From Paludibacteraceae bacterium (lineage in GTDB: Bacteria; Bacteroidota; Bacteroidia; Bacteroidales; Paludibacteraceae), in NCBI GenBank assembly GCA_017527495.1, contig JAFXPY010000009.1:1-53722 (forward strand): 53,722 nucleotides of DNA, read 5' to 3'. The notes beneath the pieces are model-generated. The model saw only the letters and a program-made list of their open reading frames with translations, did not search any database and was not told the origin of the DNA. Shown here piece after piece: positions 8,201-16,019 of the stretch (positions within the stretch are counted from its first letter, which is position 1; every line of letters begins with the position of its first letter). Both the position numbers and the translations under genes were made by a program.

Positions 8201-10764
8201 GCATTATCTCCAATACTTGTAACGCTATCTCCTATTGTTAGCTCCATTAAATGGCTACAAAAAAGGAATGCTTCCTTGTTAATACTTGTGACACTATTTG
8301 GAATTGTTATGCTTGTTAAACTACGGCAAGCATAAAATGCGCTAATTCCTATACTTTTTATATCATTTGGAATAGTTGTATTTTTACATCCAACAATAAG
8401 AGTATTTGACGCTGTTTCAATAATTGCATTACAATTATTTCTGCTATCTAATGTTTTATTGTTCTTATCAACAACAATTTCACTTAGACTATTACAAAAT
8501 TCAAAAGCTCCAATTCCAATGTTAGAAACACTATTGGGAATTAAAATCTTTGTTAAATTGCTGCAATTTGAAAATGCATTGATACCAATATTTACAACAC
8601 TATTGGAAATATTTACGTTTGTTAAATTGCTACAAAAAAAGAATGCGTTTTCTTCAATACTTTTAACACCATAAGGAATATCTACATGTTCTAAACTACT
8701 GCAGAAAGCAAAGGCTGCAAAAGCAATACTTGTTAGATTATTAGAAATAGAAACATTAGTCAAACTACTGCATTGATCAAAAGCAGAACTACCAAGACTT
8801 GTAACACTATTAGGAATCGTAACGCTTGTTAAACTACTACAATTATAAAAAGCCTCAAATCCAATTGTCGTGACACTGTTCCCTATAGAAACATTTATTA
8901 TATTGCTACAATTATAAAAAGCATAGTCACTAACATTTGTAACTCCATCTTCAATTATAACAGATTGTATTGAATCTCTATATTTTTCCCATGGTACATG
9001 TACATCATCAAATGACTCCATATCGCCTATTCCTGAAATGGTCAGCACACCATCGCAAGAGAGTTTCCATGTTAAGTTATCACCATTTGCTACGCAAGTA
9101 CCTGAATCAAGAACGCATGGCTCAATAGATTCAATAGCCCGAATATCAAACTTTTTCCATCCCTCATCGGCTTTGTATAACTCAACCGATTCCGCAGGAA
9201 CATAAAGAGCAATGGTAGAAATGTTGATATAACTGAATGCATCACTTCCAATTTGCGGTGGAGTTGTAGAAAGGCAAGTTACACTTGCAAGACCACTACA
9301 AAATCCGAAAGCATTTTCTCCAAACCATGTTACACTATTGGTAATAACTATATTTGTCAAACTGTCGCAATAACAGAAAGCACCGTCTCCAATACTTGTT
9401 ACACTATTAGGAATAACTATTGAAGTCAGACTGCTGCATTCATAGAAAGCATGATCTCCAATACTTGTTACACTATTAGGAATAATGGTATTTTGACAAC
9501 CTGTAATAAGAGTATTAGTGGCAGTCTCTATTATAGCATTACAATTGTCCCTACTATCATATTTAGGATTACCTGCTTCTACTATTATTGATGTCAGACT
9601 GCTACAACCTGCGAAAGTATAACTATATAAACCAACACTTGTTATACCAAAACTTGTGACACTATTAGGAATTACTATTGAAGTCAGACTGCTGCAACCA
9701 TCGAAAGCATAAGCTCCAATACTTGTAACACTATTGGGAATTACTATTGAAATCAGACTGCTGCAACCATCGAAAGCATCATCTCCAATACTTGTTACAC
9801 TATTAGGAATAATGGTATTTTGACAACCTGCAATAAGAGTATTAGTGGCAGTCTCTATTATTGCATTACAATTGTCCCTACTATCATATTTAGGATTACC
9901 AGCTTCTACTATTATCGATGCCAGACTGCTGCAACCTTCGAAAGCACCTCCTTTAATACTTGTTACACTATTGGGAATTACTATTGAAGTCAGACTGCTA
10001 CATCTTAGGAAAGCACTGGCTCCAATACGTGTTACACTATTGGGAATAATTGTATTTTTACAACCTGCAATAAGAGTATTAGTGGCAGTCTCTATTATAG
10101 CATTACAATTGTCCCTACTATCATATTTAGGATTACCTGCTTCTACTACTATTGAAGTCAGACTGCTGCAACCATCGAAAGCAATGCCTCCAATATTTGT
10201 AACACTATTGGGAATTTCTATTGAGGTCAGACTGCTGCAACCCTTGAAAGCATAATGTCCAATACTTGTTACGCTATTGCCAATATTTACTGAAGTCAGA
10301 CTGCTACAACCTTGGAAAGCACCTCCTCCAATACTTGTTACACTATTGGGAATTACTATTGATGTCAGACTGCTACAATCACAGAAAGCTAAAATTCCAA
10401 TACTTGTAACACTATTGGGAATTTCTATTGAAGTCAGACTGCTGCAATAACTGAAAGCTTCATATCCAATACTTGTTACACTATTGGGAATCTCTATTGA
10501 TGTCAAATTGCTGCAATCAGAGAAAGCATAATCTCCTATATTTGTTACACTATCATTGATAATAACTTTAGTAATACTTTCACGATAATTATACCATGGA
10601 GAAGATTGCGAATAAGCATAATTATACATCTTCCCCGTTCCGGAAATAGTAAGTGTGCCTTGGTCATCTAATACCCATGTGAGATTTTTTCCACAGGTGC
10701 CGCTTTGGGCAAATAATGCTACGCACAAAGGCAAAATACATAGCAAAGTAATTAGTTTTTTCAT
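5278..10764 (-). CDS. BspA-like leucine-rich-repeat surface protein with T9SS sorting domain
   Basis: This 1828-aa exported protein begins with the signal peptide MKKLITLLCILPLCVALFAQ. Three LRR arrays of the BspA/LRR_5 type follow, with the 23-residue repeat core SLTSIVIPNSVTSIGDYAF. Each array opens with a GTC...NLTW...GVLTISG cap and closes with a STIPLYVPAESVELYKAA segment. Around residues 1270-1330 there is a Listeria-Bacteroides (InlB B-type) repeat, then a large beta-rich region, and a type A T9SS sorting domain ending in KIEKVVVK. BspA-family proteins are known for binding host matrix proteins and other bacteria; that role here is inference. LRR cassettes containing VEAGNPKYDSRDNCNAIIE recur almost unchanged, so length variation by recombination is likely. 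Confidence 0.9.
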   Translation of the reverse strand: MKKLITLLCILPLCVALFAQSGTCGKNLTWVLDDQGTLTISGTGKMYNYAYSQSSPWYNYRESITKVIINDSVTNIGDYAFSDCSNLTSIEIPNSVTSIGYEAFSYCSSLTSIEIPNSVTSIGILAFCDCSSLTSIVIPNSVTSIGGGAFQGCSSLTSVNIGNSVTSIGHYAFKGCSSLTSIEIPNSVTNIGGIAFDGCSSLTSIVVEAGNPKYDSRDNCNAIIETATNTLIAGCKNTIIPNSVTRIGASAFLRCSSLTSIVIPNSVTSIKGGAFEGCSSLASIIVEAGNPKYDSRDNCNAIIETATNTLIAGCQNTIIPNSVTSIGDDAFDGCSSLISIVIPNSVTSIGAYAFDGCSSLTSIVIPNSVTSFGITSVGLYSYTFAGCSSLTSIIVEAGNPKYDSRDNCNAIIETATNTLITGCQNTIIPNSVTSIGDHAFYECSSLTSIVIPNSVTSIGDGAFCYCDSLTNIVITNSVTWFGENAFGFCSGLASVTCLSTTPPQIGSDAFSYINISTIALYVPAESVELYKADEGWKKFDIRAIESIEPCVLDSGTCVANGDNLTWKLSCDGVLTISGIGDMESFDDVHVPWEKYRDSIQSVIIEDGVTNVSDYAFYNCSNIINVSIGNSVTTIGFEAFYNCSSLTSVTIPNSVTSLGSSAFDQCSSLTNVSISNNLTSIAFAAFAFCSSLEHVDIPYGVKSIEENAFFFCSNLTNVNISNSVVNIGINAFSNCSNLTKILIPNSVSNIGIGAFEFCNSLSEIVVDKNNKTLDSRNNCNAIIETASNTLIVGCKNTTIPNDIKSIGISAFYACRSLTSITIPNSVTSINKEAFLFCSHLMELTIGDSVTSIGDNAFAECDSLQKVTCFATTPPQIASGAFNDVNTSTIPLYVPAESVELYKAAEGWKEFDIRAIESIEPCVLDSGTCGANGDNLTWQLSCDGVLTISGIGEMDGYYSSNHSPWYNYRDSITKVIINDSVTNIGDSAFAGCSSLTSIVIPNSVTSIGSYAFSGCSSLTSIEIPNSVTSIGYATFSDCRSLTSIVIPDSVTDIRNSAFYGCSSLTSIEIPNSVTSIESSAFFECSSLTSINIGNSVTSIGYMAFSNCSSLTSIEIPNSVKCIGIDAFAGCSNLINVTLGNSVDTIDGMAFWGCNIKNLIIPKSVRYIAEDAFWENYSLSTIIVEDGNPKYDSRDNCNAIIKTSTNTLIVGCQNTIIPNSVTSIGGQGAFHGCSLTSIEIPNSVTSIGEYAFCECDSLQKIICLATTPPQISSDAFVGVETSTIPLYVPAKSVELYKAAAVWKEFDILAIGDSASFTVNFVGFNGADLGSQQVAKGDSAIAPDPQTPNGYTFIGWDKDFYNVQSDMTITAIYNQNTSNETINITNDVYVSIFQNNEAEYSEKNINLAAGSAFTVDTLVNLEVGTITQNINLSSAASIFACAENLSADTLKIQFDIKTGIWYYLCFPFDIPFNNISSPGQYVIYEYDGATRAQKGSGGWQRTTSGKFTAMKGYIFQASENGTLIITIENPQFPCSAETILPVYASQYQQHANWSLIGNPYPSYYNMGALRVFSKFNAPVYVRCKDKDDYDVYIPADDEYHFRPYEAFFVQNPNNAQSTIYWDILGCETASQIGIKPNNIIRRERQAEQNRYFVEITIVGNNSDDHTRVVFNDEADAEYELGRDAVKMDGSAPVRLYTLDAQTLYAINEQPTSNKAISLGYKVAADGEYTLSASRMDKEVEIYDNELQQVVDLKQGDYTFTTQAGVNNTRFTISVKANMPTSINSNIATDEHVTIYTITGIMLYDNVMLNDIQLQSGIYIIKSATKIEKVVVK

Positions 10765-11210
10765 TGATAGATATTTTGTTTGGTCTTACAACTCCTCTGA
10801 CCATTATTAGGTATATAAAAAGAATGCGTGGAGTTGTTATGCCACATATCTAACTTGAAGGTCGTAGGAAAAACCCAACTAAGAGACATGTACACATAAC
10901 AATCCCACACACACAATGTGAGAAAGCATCGCGCTATTCTTCTTAGTTAATTGAAAATTTCCTACGTTTTCAAGTTAAGAGTGCAGCAAACGCTTCTTTA
11001 TAATTTCAATATGTCCTCCTGTTTAACGTCAGGGAGGGACGAGGTTATTGTAAGTACCAAGTGACTAAGTATCAAGTGACTAAGTACCAAGTAACAAGTG
11101 AATTTACAATTTGTTCATTTATTTGTTCATTTATTTGTTCATTTGGGCATTTACCATTTTATCATTTTATCATTTACGATTTGTTCATTTATTCAGCGCA
11201 GCGGTCGTTG
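10765..11210. other. Intergenic region with stem-loop-rich leader and low-complexity repeats
   Basis: No gene is seen. Nearest the LRR start, ACAACTCC (10788-10795) pairs with GGAGTTGT (10830-10837), and TTGTTATG (10834-10841) could alternatively pair with CATAACAA (10895-10902). A three-block inverted repeat spans 10851-10977. A further imperfect hairpin (GTCCTCCTG...CAGGGAGGGAC) lies at about 11011-11040. From 11045 to 11200 there are simple repeats of the type AAGTGACTAAGTACC and TTTGTTCATTTA. I found no clear TAnnTTTG promoter for the LRR gene. Confidence 0.6.
10851..10977. repeat. 127-bp inverted-repeat structure upstream of LRR gene
   Basis: The left arm has three blocks, TAACTTGAA (10851-10859), CGTAGGAAA (10863-10871) and AACTAAG (10877-10883). 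They are matched in order by CTTAGTT (10942-10948), TTTCCTACG (10958-10966) and TTCAAGTTA (10969-10977). The 58-bp centre has no ORF. It could be a structured 5' leader of the LRR transcript or a small remnant element. Confidence 0.6.
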
Positions 11211-12725
11211 TCACTTTGTACTTTGTCCCTTTGTCACTTCCCAATGTCCTCCTTTGGCGGGTCCTACCCGTCTGATAACTCCTTCTTCTTGCATTGCCGT
11301 TAATATTTTTTTGATAGTGGTATGGCCTATTGGTAGTCTATTCTCTAATTCTTGTACAGATACTTTATTGTCTTGTATAATCGCTTCCAAAATCCGAGCT
11401 GCATTTTCTGGCCACTTTTCTGGCCACTTTTTTGGCCACTTTTCTTTTGGTGAACTTTTCGTTTCTACTTCACCAACACTCTTCATGCCGCTGAATGTAA
11501 GCTCGGTAATATTAACTTGCAGGTTCTCCTCTAATTTAGGCAGCGTATGGAATTTCTTTTTCCATACATCCACCATAGTAGGAAAACCTGTGCCAAGATT
11601 CTCTCCGAAACCAATCATACGCAGCATATTTTGTATTCGTGGATTCCGAGCACGTGATATGCCACCTTGATATACTGTTTCAATAGGCAATTTGACTATT
11701 CCGGGATTGGAAAAATAGAAGCCATCATCTCGCTTTTCTGCTCGTAGGACTCCTGTCGTCATAAAATCAGCGTGGATAACCATGTTGGTCAGAGCCTCTC
11801 GTATGAGCTTATGCAATGGTGTGTCATCAATACGTTGCATGCCTTCTAATACAAAAGGTCGTGGAAGGTCGCTTGTGATGCGTGGCAAAACCCGTTTGAT
11901 AAACTGATAGATATTATTCTCCCAAGAGAAATCGTATGTCAGTCGGTCTGAATAACGCATTTCTCCAACCAAGTTGGTTTTATCCACATAATCCATACGG
12001 ATATTGTCAAATAGTTCACGTATAGGTAATCCTTGTCCAAACATCAGTAAACCGGCAACAGTTAGTCCTTCTTCTCCTGACTCGCGGTCGATGATATATC
12101 CTCCCATGCGACAAAGAAAGTCTTTGTCATTATACTCATTGAGGATATGTCCCGGATTGCGTATTTCAAATACTTGTCGATAAGCACGTAATGACTCTGC
12201 GTCCAAATCAACGATTGAGTAATGGTGTAATAGGCGTCCGTCATTCCCATCGTCACTCGCATCGCGATACATAGAAGATATTTCTTCTTTGGTGCAATGA
12301 TAGTCACCCTGATGGTTACGGCGGAAGGAACCTTTTGCGGGGTTGTCATTTATATAAACCGGTCGCAAATGATAATCAGCACGTGGTATATGAATAACTA
12401 TGATGCGTTTGTCTTCAACGGAGATTATTTGCACATCATCGTCTTTCAATACGTTGACACTTACCTTGTTGGGGTCGTTGGCAAGATTCCACAAGTCAGT
12501 AATGAGTTTGTCGGGGTTGTCAACACCTTTGATTGTAAAGCGTTTGGTTATATCCGGCTCATTACGATGTTCTTCAATACCCAACAAGATATATCCGCCA
12601 TACGAATTGGCGAAAGCAGAATAGGTATCCCAGAGGCTGTTCGGGAGTCTGCTTTCGCATAGTTTACATTCAAGGGTGAGGTGCTCACCTTTTTTCAACA
12701 GATTATGTATGTCGGATGTTGTCAT
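11211..12725 (-). CDS. AlbA_2/Schlafen-type putative transcriptional regulator
   Basis: This 504-aa cytosolic protein has the layout of the RecG-like/AlbA_2 regulator family. The AlbA_2 (Schlafen-like) domain covers about residues 10-155, with LECK and ANSYGGYILLGIEE motifs. A GHKL ATPase-like segment follows around residues 310-385 (HKLIREALTNMVIHADF, then FSNPGIV). The C-terminus is a winged helix (about 435-495) suited to DNA binding. Just before it lies a short KWPKKWPEKWPE repeat encoded by 12-bp DNA repeats. These proteins are usually annotated as DNA-binding or transcriptional regulators of unknown target. The gene is flanked on both sides by low-complexity TCATTTACCAT-type repeats. 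Confidence 0.8.
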   Translation of the reverse strand: MTTSDIHNLLKKGEHLTLECKLCESRLPNSLWDTYSAFANSYGGYILLGIEEHRNEPDITKRFTIKGVDNPDKLITDLWNLANDPNKVSVNVLKDDDVQIISVEDKRIIVIHIPRADYHLRPVYINDNPAKGSFRRNHQGDYHCTKEEISSMYRDASDDGNDGRLLHHYSIVDLDAESLRAYRQVFEIRNPGHILNEYNDKDFLCRMGGYIIDRESGEEGLTVAGLLMFGQGLPIRELFDNIRMDYVDKTNLVGEMRYSDRLTYDFSWENNIYQFIKRVLPRITSDLPRPFVLEGMQRIDDTPLHKLIREALTNMVIHADFMTTGVLRAEKRDDGFYFSNPGIVKLPIETVYQGGISRARNPRIQNMLRMIGFGENLGTGFPTMVDVWKKKFHTLPKLEENLQVNITELTFSGMKSVGEVETKSSPKEKWPKKWPEKWPENAARILEAIIQDNKVSVQELENRLPIGHTTIKKILTAMQEEGVIRRVGPAKGGHWEVTKGQSTK

Positions 12726-12779
12726 TTAGTTATTTTATCATTTTATCATTTTGTCATTTATCATTTACCATTTGGTCAT

Positions 12780-13349
12780 TTACCATTTTAATCTAATTTC
12801 TGCATCTATAACAAATATTGTCCCGTCTTCTGCACATAACACATTTTTGGGTTTAATATCAGACAATTCATATTTGTCATTGAAATAAAAGCCTTCTTTT
12901 GTTCCTTTGACAAACCCTTTAGAACACATATAGTCATCAATCATATTTTGTTGCGCAAAGCTGACCTGCGATATGAATTGTTGCGCAAAAACAGGATATA
13001 AGTTTTGTGAACTCATGGCATGAAATCCAACAAAGCGCATCGGTATTTCTGCAAAAATTTCATTGTATGCATCAATTTTCTCAAATACCTTAAGTATATC
13101 TCCTCCTGTATGAGTTAAGATATTCATTTTATATATGATATTCAGATATGGGTCGATCCAATTTTCATTTTCGTTGCCACTTTGAAATACGATAAGGTGG
13201 CGCTCTTTTGCAAAGGTGCCAAACATATCAATGAGTTTATCATTATCTAAGGCCCATTGATATGCTATTGGATGCTGGTCGTAACGGTTTATTCCTTTAA
13301 GGATTTCTCGTATTCCTCGTGCATCTGCCGATGGTGCTTGATTTCCCAT
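12780..13349 (-). CDS. Polyvalent-protein-type kinase domain, probably the frameshifted 3' part
   Basis: This 189-aa frame carries a kinase-fold C-terminus, with ELSDIKPKNVLCAEDGTIFV then IDAEIRLKW resembling a D-x-K-P-x-N catalytic loop followed by an ID pair. It matches my recollection of small Bacteroidota proteins annotated as polyvalent-protein kinases. Its first 20 or so residues (MGNQAPSADARGIREI) look like an out-of-frame reading of the end of the 44-codon frame at 13289-13423. The two frames overlap by 61 bp, and a -1 shift near 13292-13300 would join them into one protein of about 210 aa. Whether this is decay, a sequencing indel or recoding cannot be decided here. Confidence 0.6.
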   Translation of the reverse strand: MGNQAPSADARGIREILKGINRYDQHPIAYQWALDNDKLIDMFGTFAKERHLIVFQSGNENENWIDPYLNIIYKMNILTHTGGDILKVFEKIDAYNEIFAEIPMRFVGFHAMSSQNLYPVFAQQFISQVSFAQQNMIDDYMCSKGFVKGTKEGFYFNDKYELSDIKPKNVLCAEDGTIFVIDAEIRLKW

Positions 13350-13423
13350 TCGTAATCAATGATTTGAGTTGATTGTTTAGCAAGGTAAGCTAATGCTTTT
13401 TGCTGATATTCTTGAGCGGTCAT
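13289..13423 (-). CDS. 44-codon frame, likely 5' part of the polyvalent kinase gene
   Basis: It begins MTAQEYQQKALAYLAKQ and ends MHEEYEKSLKE, and is helical and soluble. A strong promoter lies upstream (13468-13499) and ATG 13423 is the first start in the transcript. It therefore carries the real initiation site of the locus, while the downstream kinase frame has no promoter of its own. Joined by a -1 shift it would continue into INRYDQHPIAYQ of the kinase frame. A free-standing small protein translated just ahead of the kinase is less likely. Confidence 0.55.
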   Translation of the reverse strand: MTAQEYQQKALAYLAKQSTQIIDYEWEIKHHRQMHEEYEKSLKE

Positions 13424-13467
13424 AGCTATAATTATATGGTTTCTTGCATAAATTGTTTTACACTTTG

Positions 13468-13499
13468 CAAATGTACTAACATTTTTTGACAAATTCAAA
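13468..13499 (-). promoter_or_regulatory. Bacteroidota-type promoter of the polyvalent kinase locus
   Basis: On the minus strand, TTTG (13496-13499), exactly 20 bp, then TACATTTG (13468-13475). It gives a leader of roughly 40 nt before ATG 13423. Confidence 0.75.
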
Positions 13500-13538
13500 C
13501 ACCTAATAAAAAAAATCTTATCTCTCACTTCTCACTTC

Positions 13539-14129
13539 TCACCTCTTGCTTCTCACTTCTCTTACCACTCTTGCGGGATTGCCTACGGCAATGCTATTGG
13601 CGGGTATGTCTTTCACGACCACACTGCCAGCACCTATGGTGCAGTTGTCGCCTATCGTTACTCCGGGTAAAATAGTTACCGAGCCGCCTATCCACACATT
13701 ATTGCCTATGCGTACCGCCTCTGCCCATTCTTGCCGTGTGTTGCGTTCTTGCGGGTCTGTGCTGTGGCAGGCGGTGTAGATACTTACATTGGGACCTACA
13801 AAACAATCGTCGCCAAAGGTGACTTCTGCCTCATCAAGTATGGTGAGATTGAAATTGGCAAAAAAGCGTTTGCCCACACTGATATGCTTGCCGTAGTCGC
13901 AGTGGAATGGTTGAAGGATTTTTGTGTCGTCATCGGCTTTGCCAAGCATGTCTTTTATCATGTTGTTCAGTGCAGTAAGGTCTGTGGGCGGCAGGTTGTT
14001 GTAAGTCTGGCAAAGTGTTTTTACTTCGTTGAGTTGTTTAATAAGGTGCGGGTCGCATGCATCATACAACCCGCCCGATAACATCTTTTGTTCTTCTGTC
14101 ATATTCTTTTCTATGTCAGTTTTATTCAA
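13539..14129 (-). CDS. Maltose/galactoside-type O-acetyltransferase (hexapeptide repeat)
   Basis: This 196-aa cytosolic enzyme has the left-handed beta-helix fold that transfers acetyl from acetyl-CoA to a sugar hydroxyl. The N-terminal helical Mac domain (MTEEQKMLSGGLYDACDP) precedes hexapeptide repeats such as VGPNVSIYTACHSTD and IGNNVWIGGSVTILPGV. His-122 is the expected catalytic base. Length and motifs fit Maa/LacA; the actual acceptor is not predictable. ATG 14129 overlaps the end of the MuiA gene by 8 bp, suggesting translational coupling; a second start at codon 10 is also possible. The stop lies in a CACTTCTC repeat that continues into the intergenic DNA. Confidence 0.9.
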   Translation of the reverse strand: MNKTDIEKNMTEEQKMLSGGLYDACDPHLIKQLNEVKTLCQTYNNLPPTDLTALNNMIKDMLGKADDDTKILQPFHCDYGKHISVGKRFFANFNLTILDEAEVTFGDDCFVGPNVSIYTACHSTDPQERNTRQEWAEAVRIGNNVWIGGSVTILPGVTIGDNCTIGAGSVVVKDIPANSIAVGNPARVVREVRSKR

Positions 14130-15714
14130 TATCCAAATCCCAATCTTTGGGGTATTTAACTTTGTAAGTGAGTGTTTTCTTTGCCTCTCCGTTTGCAGGG
14201 ATATGAAGACGCCATTTTACTTCACCCGTGTTGGCTTTCAGCTCGCCACCACTCAGTTCGCTGCTTACTTCTATGCTTGAATGAGCACTTACCGGCACTT
14301 GGTCGAAAACAATGATGTCGATGTCTTGGCGTTTCTGGTTCTTCACTTTGATTTCCCATGCTTTGGTCACTTCGGTTTTCGACGAGAGGAATTTCTTTTT
14401 GTTGTAGTCGGTCAGTTCTTCACGGCTTACAACGATTGACTTGTCGCGTCCAAGCGATATGGTCAGTGTGTCGTTGGTCGATTTGGTGTTGATATGTGTC
14501 TGGCCGATATATGTGTTTTCAAAATATATGTTGGCACTTCCGTTGATGAGATGATGTTTTGTCCAGTCTGTTGCTTGTGCAACGAGGAAAGCGTCTTTGT
14601 CTTTTTTCGGAACGGCATGATACTCGTATTTTGTAGGCAGGTCATAGACTCCTACATCTACTGTTGTCTGTTCGCCGGATGATTTCACTGTGTATTTCTC
14701 TTTGATTTTTATTTCAAATGAAGTCATGTTCTCAAATGTCTCAGTTTCAATTGTGTTTTGTCGTGCTCCGTATGAAACTGATTTTGCCATCATAGGTGCC
14801 GCAGCCATCATGACACGGTCTGTTGCAACGGCTTCCTCTTCGTAGGCAATCTCGTATCTGTCCGGTTCGGTGAGTTTGTAGGTGCCAAGCGATGGTTTGT
14901 TGTTGTTTTGAGTCGGGTTGCTTGACGACAGAGTCAGGCTGACATTGTTCCAATTCTCACCTGTGTTTTGATATATCTTTGCTTTATAGGTGAGGCTGAT
15001 AGGTTGTGAGATAGAGTTGGCGCGGAGGTCGTAGGCTGCCGTCCAGCTTACCTGTGTTACGTAATAACTCAGGCTGAAAGGGTAGGAGCCTGCTTGTTGT
15101 GCGCTGACCTCAACAATGATTTTTGATGTCTCTTTGGTTGCACGGCCTTGTGTCTGGTTAAGCTCCGATTTCAAAGCACTGAGCTCCGAATTTTTTGTTT
15201 TCAGATTTTGTGCAAGCTCGTAGCTTCTGTTTTTGAGTGTGGTGAGACGCTCGCGATAGTAGTTGATTGTTTGTTGCAATGCTTGCAGACTGACGGCTTC
15301 GTTTTTGCCTGACAGTACTTTATTGGCGTCTAAGAAGGCTTCTTCAGCGGCTATAACTTCTTGTTCGGCTTTGATAGTTGCAATCTCTTTCTCTTTGGCG
15401 CTGATGGCCGTTTTCAGTCTTTCAATTTCTTGGTTTTGTTGTTCTTGCTCTGCATAGTCGTATTCGCGTTTCACTCCAAGAATCGACACTTTACCGTCGA
15501 TACCCACTTGAATACTGTTTTCACGCAAATAGGATGACAACCCCGTGAAGGTGATTGTTTGCTTGCCTTGAGCCAGTTTCACTGTTTTCTGACGGGTAAC
15601 CTGTGCTCCGTTCAAGAATATGGTTACTTCACTTGCCGGAGCGTTTACTGATTGATCTGCCATCACGCCGGCAACACACATGAGAGAAATAAAAAATAAA
15701 GTCAGTCGTTTCAT
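14122..15714 (-). CDS. MuiA-family protein (DUF4140/DUF4139)
   Basis: This 530-aa exported protein starts with the signal peptide MKRLTLFFISLMCVAGVMA. The N-terminal DUF4140 domain (VTIFLNGAQVTRQ, about residues 25-115) leads into a coiled-coil stretch (about 85-190), and a C-terminal beta-rich DUF4139 domain runs to the end. The family takes its name from the mucoidy-inhibitor protein MuiA; its biochemical role is not established. The 3' end overlaps the acetyltransferase gene, so the two are probably one operon. Element B2 lies 65 bp upstream, and no clear TAnnTTTG promoter is visible between. Confidence 0.9.
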   Translation of the reverse strand: MKRLTLFFISLMCVAGVMADQSVNAPASEVTIFLNGAQVTRQKTVKLAQGKQTITFTGLSSYLRENSIQVGIDGKVSILGVKREYDYAEQEQQNQEIERLKTAISAKEKEIATIKAEQEVIAAEEAFLDANKVLSGKNEAVSLQALQQTINYYRERLTTLKNRSYELAQNLKTKNSELSALKSELNQTQGRATKETSKIIVEVSAQQAGSYPFSLSYYVTQVSWTAAYDLRANSISQPISLTYKAKIYQNTGENWNNVSLTLSSSNPTQNNNKPSLGTYKLTEPDRYEIAYEEEAVATDRVMMAAAPMMAKSVSYGARQNTIETETFENMTSFEIKIKEKYTVKSSGEQTTVDVGVYDLPTKYEYHAVPKKDKDAFLVAQATDWTKHHLINGSANIYFENTYIGQTHINTKSTNDTLTISLGRDKSIVVSREELTDYNKKKFLSSKTEVTKAWEIKVKNQKRQDIDIIVFDQVPVSAHSSIEVSSELSGGELKANTGEVKWRLHIPANGEAKKTLTYKVKYPKDWDLDIE

Positions 15715-15779
15715 AATAAATACTTTTTGTTGTTTTTAGCTTTTATTATGCAATTAGTGTGCCAAATTTAATATGAGTT

Positions 15780-16012
15780 AAAGTTTCAACTAATGTTAAG
15801 TAGAACTTTTATTTAGATTATACCCCGTAGGGGGTTCCCCTTTTAATAGCATTAATATTAATAGTCAGCGTTATTTCCCGTTAGGGAATATCTTTTAAAT
15901 TCATTTTTCGCCGTAGAAATTCCCTAACGGGAAATCAATGGATAAAATATAATCCGCTATTCTATTAAAAGAAAATCGCTACGCGATAACATTTAACCAA
16001 ATGGGAAACTTT
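15780..16012 (-). mobile_element. MITE-like element B2, 233 bp, with near-perfect 9-bp target duplication
   Basis: The ends are AAAGTTTC (15780-15787) and GAAACTTT (16005-16012), with weaker similarity continuing inward. The flanks are ATATGAGTT (15771-15779) and ATATGGGTT (16013-16021), 8 of 9 matching. The interior matches B1 (1-216) in reverse and holds the same four palindrome modules. The right flank runs into the stop codon of the PagL-like gene (16020-16022), so the element sits just beyond that gene. Confidence 0.7.
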
Positions 16013-16019
16013 ATATGGG

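Noticed and set aside
11098-11670. 190-codon plus-strand frame at the end of the AlbA regulator
   Set aside because: It begins in simple repeats and continues antisense to a conserved gene; no family features.
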